DNA of 64,000 nt from JAEMQF01 sp963850525. GTDB lineage: Bacteria; Pseudomonadota; Gammaproteobacteria; Burkholderiales; Burkholderiaceae_C. Both the position numbers and the translations under genes were made by a program. The stretch is from the NCBI GenBank assembly GCA_963850525.1, contig CAWKLQ010000008.1, forward strand, positions 1,612,001-1,676,000. Direction: 5' to 3'. This document shows, in pieces, positions 56,201 through 62,200 of this stretch. Below the pieces are notes generated by a model. The model worked only from the letters and a program-made list of their open reading frames with translations, did not search any database and was not told the DNA's origin. Positions within the stretch are counted from its first letter, which is position 1; the number at the start of each line of letters is the position of its first letter.

Positions 56201-59200
56201 CCAGTCTTCTTCCGTGCCGGCGAGCGACGCGCCGGTGATGAGCGGCGTCGCACCAAACGCGCCGAGGTCCAGCGCCGTGGCGAGCGTGCCGGGCACATTG
56301 CTGACGCTGCGCGCCTTGAACAGCGCCAGTTCCAGGCCGTCGAGGTCGGAAGCGCTGTCCAGCACCAGCCTTGCGCCGTCAGCCGGTGCGCTGGCGAGGC
56401 TGAAGCGGTACCAGTCGGTGTCGTCGGGGTTGTCGATCGTCAACCCGGTGAAACTCGTGCTCTGCGTGAGCGCTGCGCTGTTCAGCGGGTAGGCGTTGGC
56501 TAGCGTGTCATTGCGTTCGTTGTAAAACTCGGCGCGGTCCGACAGCACCACGTTGCCACCCGCGACCGTGACCCGGTCGTCACCCGCACCGGCGTCGACC
56601 CAGACCGTCTTTTGCACCGTCGGCCCGACCGAGACATGGTCGTTGCCGCCCAGCGCGTCGATCAGGATGACTTCGAACGCGCCTTCCTGCGGCAACAGAC
56701 CGTGCAGGGTGGCGCCCTGCGCCAGGCCTTGCGTCACGGTCGTGAAGTCGGTCGTCTTGAGGTTCGGATCGGCGAGTTTCGGGTCGGCGCTTTGCTGGCT
56801 GCCGCGCTCGCGCAATGGGTCGATGCGCAGCGCCAGGTCGGCACCGTCGAACAGCGGGTTGCCGCTCTGGTCGGTCGCGTTGAAATCGAGCGGCACGTCG
56901 GCGGCGAAACTGAACACGCCGTTGTTGTTGGTCAGGCGCGTCACCAGGTGGTGGTCGCCGAGCAGCCCGGGCTCGTTGACAAAATCGACCGTGATCACGT
57001 CGTCGGCTTCGGTGCCCGGCACGTACCAGACGTGACCCGACTCGCGCGCGAATTGCTTCCAGGCGTCGCCGTTCAAACCACCATCGAGCGATTCGAACAG
57101 GCTGCCGTCGGCGCGGAACATCTGGTCGGCGCCGCCGTTGCCGAACATGAACGCCAAGCCGGTGCCGCCGAACAGGCGGTCGTCGTTGCGGCTGCCGAGC
57201 ATGCGGTCCAGGCCCGTGTCTTCGAGGATGCGCGCTGCTTGGTTCGGGTCGGCGTCGAGGAAGCCGTCGCCGTTGAGGTCGCCGTTGTCGTTGAACACCG
57301 CGCCGTCGACGGCGTTCGGAGCGACGAACACGCCGAACTGCGTGTCGCCCAGTGGCTGCGGGTTCTGCGTCCACGCGTACAAATCGTTGATGCCCGGGCC
57401 GCCGAGCATGTCGTCGTTGCCGCGCCCGCCGTACAGAATGTCGTAGTCGCCGCTCGAAGCGCTTTCTTCGCCCGCGGTCGAGTCGCCCCAGAGGCGGTCG
57501 TCTCCCGCCAGGCCGAACAGCGTGTCGCTGCCGCCGCCGCCGTCGAGTCGGTCCCGGCCCGCGGTGCCGCGCAGCAGGTCGTCGCCCGGACCGCCGTCGA
57601 TGACGCCGACGAAATCATTGCTGCGTTGGTTCAAATCGCCGATGTCCAGCGGCAGCACGTTCACCTGCGCGGGCGTGCCGAGGTTGGCGAGGTAGGGATC
57701 GGCGATGAACTCGATGGCGTCGTCGCGCAGCAGGCCGGAGACGCGGAACTGCTCGACCAGCGGCCTGCCTTCGGAATCGAGCGGCAGCGCCGGATCGAAA
57801 TACGCGTCGCCCACCGTGCTCGGGTCGGTGTCAGCCGCGGGGTCGACGTTGGCGCGCCACGGCGCGAGGATTTCCCACGCCTCCTGCGCACCGGTGAACG
57901 GATTGGTGGTGCGGAAGTCGACGTGAATGCGGCCGTCGGCAAGCTGGCCGATGAGAATAATGTCGCGCTGATTCGTGCCCTCGATCAGCATGATGTCGGT
58001 GGCGTTGTCGTCGGCGATGTCGCCCCGCGCCTCGTTGCCGAAATGGCCGTCGAAGCTGTCGAGCGCCGCGCTCAACTGGTGCACCGGCGGCAGCAGGTCT
58101 GCTTCGCCGACGCCGCTGGGCGCGAAATATTCGCGCCGCGTGTCGAGCACCATCATGTCGATGCCGCCCCCGCCGTACAGCGTGTCGTTGCCGTGCTGGC
58201 CCTCGAGCCAATCGGTATCGCCGCCGCCCCACACTTCGTCGTTGCCGCCGCCGCCGAGCAGTTGGTCTTCGCCGGTGCCGCCGAACATGAGATCCGCGCC
58301 GCCGAGCAGGTTCGCGAACTCGTTTTGGGCGAGCTGTGCCCCGGCGAGGTAGTCGCCGGCGATGTATTCGTTGCCGCTGTCGCCGAACAGAACGTCGCGG
58401 CGCAAGTTGCCGAACAGCCAGTCGCCGCCCGACTCGCCGTGCAGCTCGTCGCCCCAAAGAAGCACTTCGGCGGCGACCAGCTCGGGCGTGGCCGTCACGC
58501 CGACGTTGGCGAACGCGTACATGAAGTCGATTCCCGCGCCGCCCCACAGGCGCTGGCCGCGTTGCTCCCATACGCCCGTCGCGGCGTTGAAGCGCCCGGC
58601 GTCGCCGAACAGGAAGTCCGTGCCTTCGTCGCCGTACACCTGGTCGATGCCTTCGTCGCCGAACAGCGGCTGGTTCACGTCGGCGCGCGAGCTGCCGAGC
58701 TCGTACATGTAGTCGCCGTGCACCACGTCGTCGTTCGCGCCGCCACGAACCACGTCGTCGCCGCCCTCGCCGTAGACCTCGTCGCGCTCGACGCCGCCGT
58801 CGACATAGTCCGAGCCGCCGCCACCTTTCACCAGATCGCGCCCGCCGCCGCCGAACACGAAGTCGTTGCCGTCGCCGCCCGAGATGACGTCGTTGAAATC
58901 CTCGATCGGCAAGTCGGTGTTGCCGATCGCGTCGGCGAATTCGGCGAAGGCAGCGAGCGCGCTGCGCACGCGTGGGTCGGTGCCGTCGTCGATGGTTCCT
59001 GGATCGTCGTCGCTATCGCTCCCGATCGACAGGCCGTGCGCGATCGCCGGGGCGATGCGCGGCACCGCAAAGCCGGTCGGAATGCGCGCCTCGGCGCCGT
59101 CGAATCCGGCCGGATTCTCGAAGTTGGCCGGGTTCGTGAGGTCGAAGTAGAAGCGGTGGTTGTTCGGGTCGCTCGGCGGCGGCGCGACGTCTTCGAAGCC

Positions 59201-62200
59201 GCCCCAGATCAGATCCCTGCCCGCGCCACCGGCGATCGTGTCGTCGCCGCGCCCGCCGACGATCACGTCGTCGCCCGCCTCGCCCCAGATCTGGTCGTCG
59301 TCGAGGTTGCCTTCGATGAAGTCGGCGCCTGCCAGGCCGTGGATCACGTCGTCGCCGGTGCCGCCCAGGATGGTGTCGGCGCCGAAGTCGCCCCACAGAT
59401 GGTCGACGCCGTCGCCACCGTCGATGCTGTCGTTTGACCCGGTTTCGCTGGCTGTGCCGAGCGCACCGACGCCGCCGTAAATCCAGTCTTCGCCGGCTTC
59501 GCCGACGACCAGGTCGCTGCCCAGGCCGGCGATGATCGTGTCGTTGCCAATGCCGCCGAAGATGACGTCGTTGCCGGCGCCGGAGTTGACTTCGTCGTCA
59601 CCGCCGTCGGCGTGGATTTCGTCATTGCCGGCGCCGGTGAAGATATGGTCGCTGCCGTCGTTGCCTTCGATGTACTTGGCGCCGTCGCCCAGCGTCATCG
59701 TGTCGCTGCCGGCCTCGCCGAAGATCCGCGCCGCGCCGTTGCCTGCGCTCAGCTGGTCGTCGCCCGCGCCGAGGTAAACGACCAGGCGCCCGGCGCCGGA
59801 GACGATGACGTCGCTGCCGTCGCCGGCGCCTGGCGTGCTGAGCGACGTCAACAACACGCCGGCGGCGCTGAGCGTGACGCTGCCATGGTCGCCGAACACG
59901 TTGTGGTTGCCGTCGGCGAGGGTGAGCTGGTCGCCGCCGCCGCCGAGAAAGACGAGCTGGTTGCCGGCGTCGGTGGTCACGATGTCGGCGCCGTCGGCCG
60001 CGCCCGGCGCGCTGCTCGCGGCGAGCACGACACCGCTGGCGTTGCGCGTCAGGCTGCCGTCGTCGCCGAAGATGACGTTGTTGCCCACGCCGCCCTCGAT
60101 CCGGTCGGCGCCGCCGCCGCCGTAAATGCGGTCGGCGTCGGACTCGCCGAAGATCTGGTCGTCGTCCGCGTCGCCGAACAAGTCATCGACGCCGGTGCCG
60201 CCGTGGATGATGTCCAGGCCCTGATTGCCGTGGATGAGGTCCTTGCCCTCGTCGCCGGAGAGCAGGTCGTCGCCCGCGCCGCCGGCGATGTCGTCGTCGT
60301 TCTCGCCGCCGAAGATGGTGTCGACGCCGTCGCCGCCGGTGACAATATCGAATCCCTTTTCGGCGCGAATCTGATCGTCGCCCGAACCGCCACCGACGTT
60401 GTCGTTGCCACCGCCGGCGTAGATCAGATCCGCGCCGCCGTGGCCGAAGATGACGTCGGCGCCGCCGCTCGAGGTGTTGCTGTCTTCGACCGTGACGATC
60501 GTGAGGAAGGCATTCGCCGTGCTCAGCGTGAGCAGCGCGCCGTCGCCGATGATGACGTCGTCGCCCGCAGCGCCGTCGCCGGTATCGGTGGCCGCCAAGT
60601 CACCGCCCAACTTGTCGGCGCCACCGCCGCCGAAGATGACGTCGCTGCCCGCGCCGCCGGTCACGGTGTCGGCGCCGCCGCCGAAGTTCGAACTCTTCAG
60701 CGTCAGGCCGTCTTCGCCGATCTTGCCGTCGTCACCGAACACCAGGTCGTCGCCCGCGCCGGCGTCGATGCTGTCGCTGCCGGCTTCGCCGAAGATGATG
60801 TCGGCGCCCGCGCCCGTGGTGATGGTGTCGTCGCCGGTGCCGCCGCGGATGCGCGCCGCACCGAGCGCTGCCGCGTTGAGCAAGATCTGATCATTGCCGG
60901 CGCCGCCTTCGATGTCGTACGTGATCGCCGAGGTGACGCCGCGCAGGTCGATGGTGTCGTCGCCCTCGCCGCCGAGCGCGATGATCGCGCTCGTGACTTC
61001 GTATTCCTGCGTGAAACCGAACGCCGTGACGTTGACGTGGCTCGCATCCACCTGCGCGACGACGAACTGCTCGGCGATGTCGCGGTCGTCGCCTTCCAGC
61101 CGCAGGTTCGCGAACTCGCCCATGTTGAGCTGGAGCACGCCGCCCGCGAGTTCGGTAGCGAGCGTGGGAACGCGAACGAACGGGATGTCGAACTCGACCA
61201 GCGTGATCGGCGGCGTGATGTCGAATTCCTTGTCGATCGAGAAGAACCCGAGGTCGATCTTGAGGAAGGCAAACAGCTTGGCGAAGATTTCGCCGTGCAC
61301 GTCGAACACCGCGAGCGGTGCAAGCAGCTTGGCCGCACCTTCGGCGTAAATCGCCTGGTTCAGGAAGTTCTTCGCCAGCTCTTCGAGGCGCAGCTTGCCG
61401 TCTTCGTTCGGGTCGTGCAGGTCGAAACCGATCTCGATGAAGATGCCGCCCGCCACACCCGCGCGCGCGATGCCCAGGTTCAATTCCGCAGCGGCGGTGA
61501 TGCTGCCGGTGAGCGTGACTTCGGTGAGGTCCGGGCCGGTGCCGTCGGCCAGCGCGGTGTCGCTGATGAACAGGCCGTTGAACAGCAGCTCGGGATTGCG
61601 GAAGCCGCTGTCGAAGAACTGGCGCAGACCGAGCGTGTCATAGCCGAACGGCCCGAAGTCGATCAGCGCACCCATCGTTCCCGTGATCGAAACGCCGAGC
61701 GGCCCGAAGATCGTGAAGAACTGCGAGTAGCTGAACTTGAAGTCCAGCGGCGGCAGGTCGATCGCGACGAGCGCCACATCGCCGCCCATCAGCAGGCCGA
61801 AGATCTGGCTCGGATCCTGGAACACCGGGAACGAGATGAAGTCGCCGAAGCTTTTTCCCGCAAAACCATTGCTGAACGACTTGGTCGTCTGCGCCTGCGA
61901 GCTGCTGCCGGTGTCTAGCCCGTCGAGCGCGCCTTCGAAATCGAAACCGCTGGTGTCGGGCAGCTCGATCTGGCCGAGGTCGAAATCGCCGCTCCAGATG
62001 CCGTCGGCGGCGTCGGGGTCGAAAACGGGTGGTCGCTCGAAAATCGTGAAATCGCCGAACGGAATGATCAGCGCACCGACTTCACTCGGATCGGGAATGC
62101 TGTTCACGAGCGTGATCACGTCGGCGATCGCGTAGATCAGATCGGCCTTGACGTAACCGGTGAGGCCGGCGATGTCGATCAGCGAGATCGGCTCGCCGGC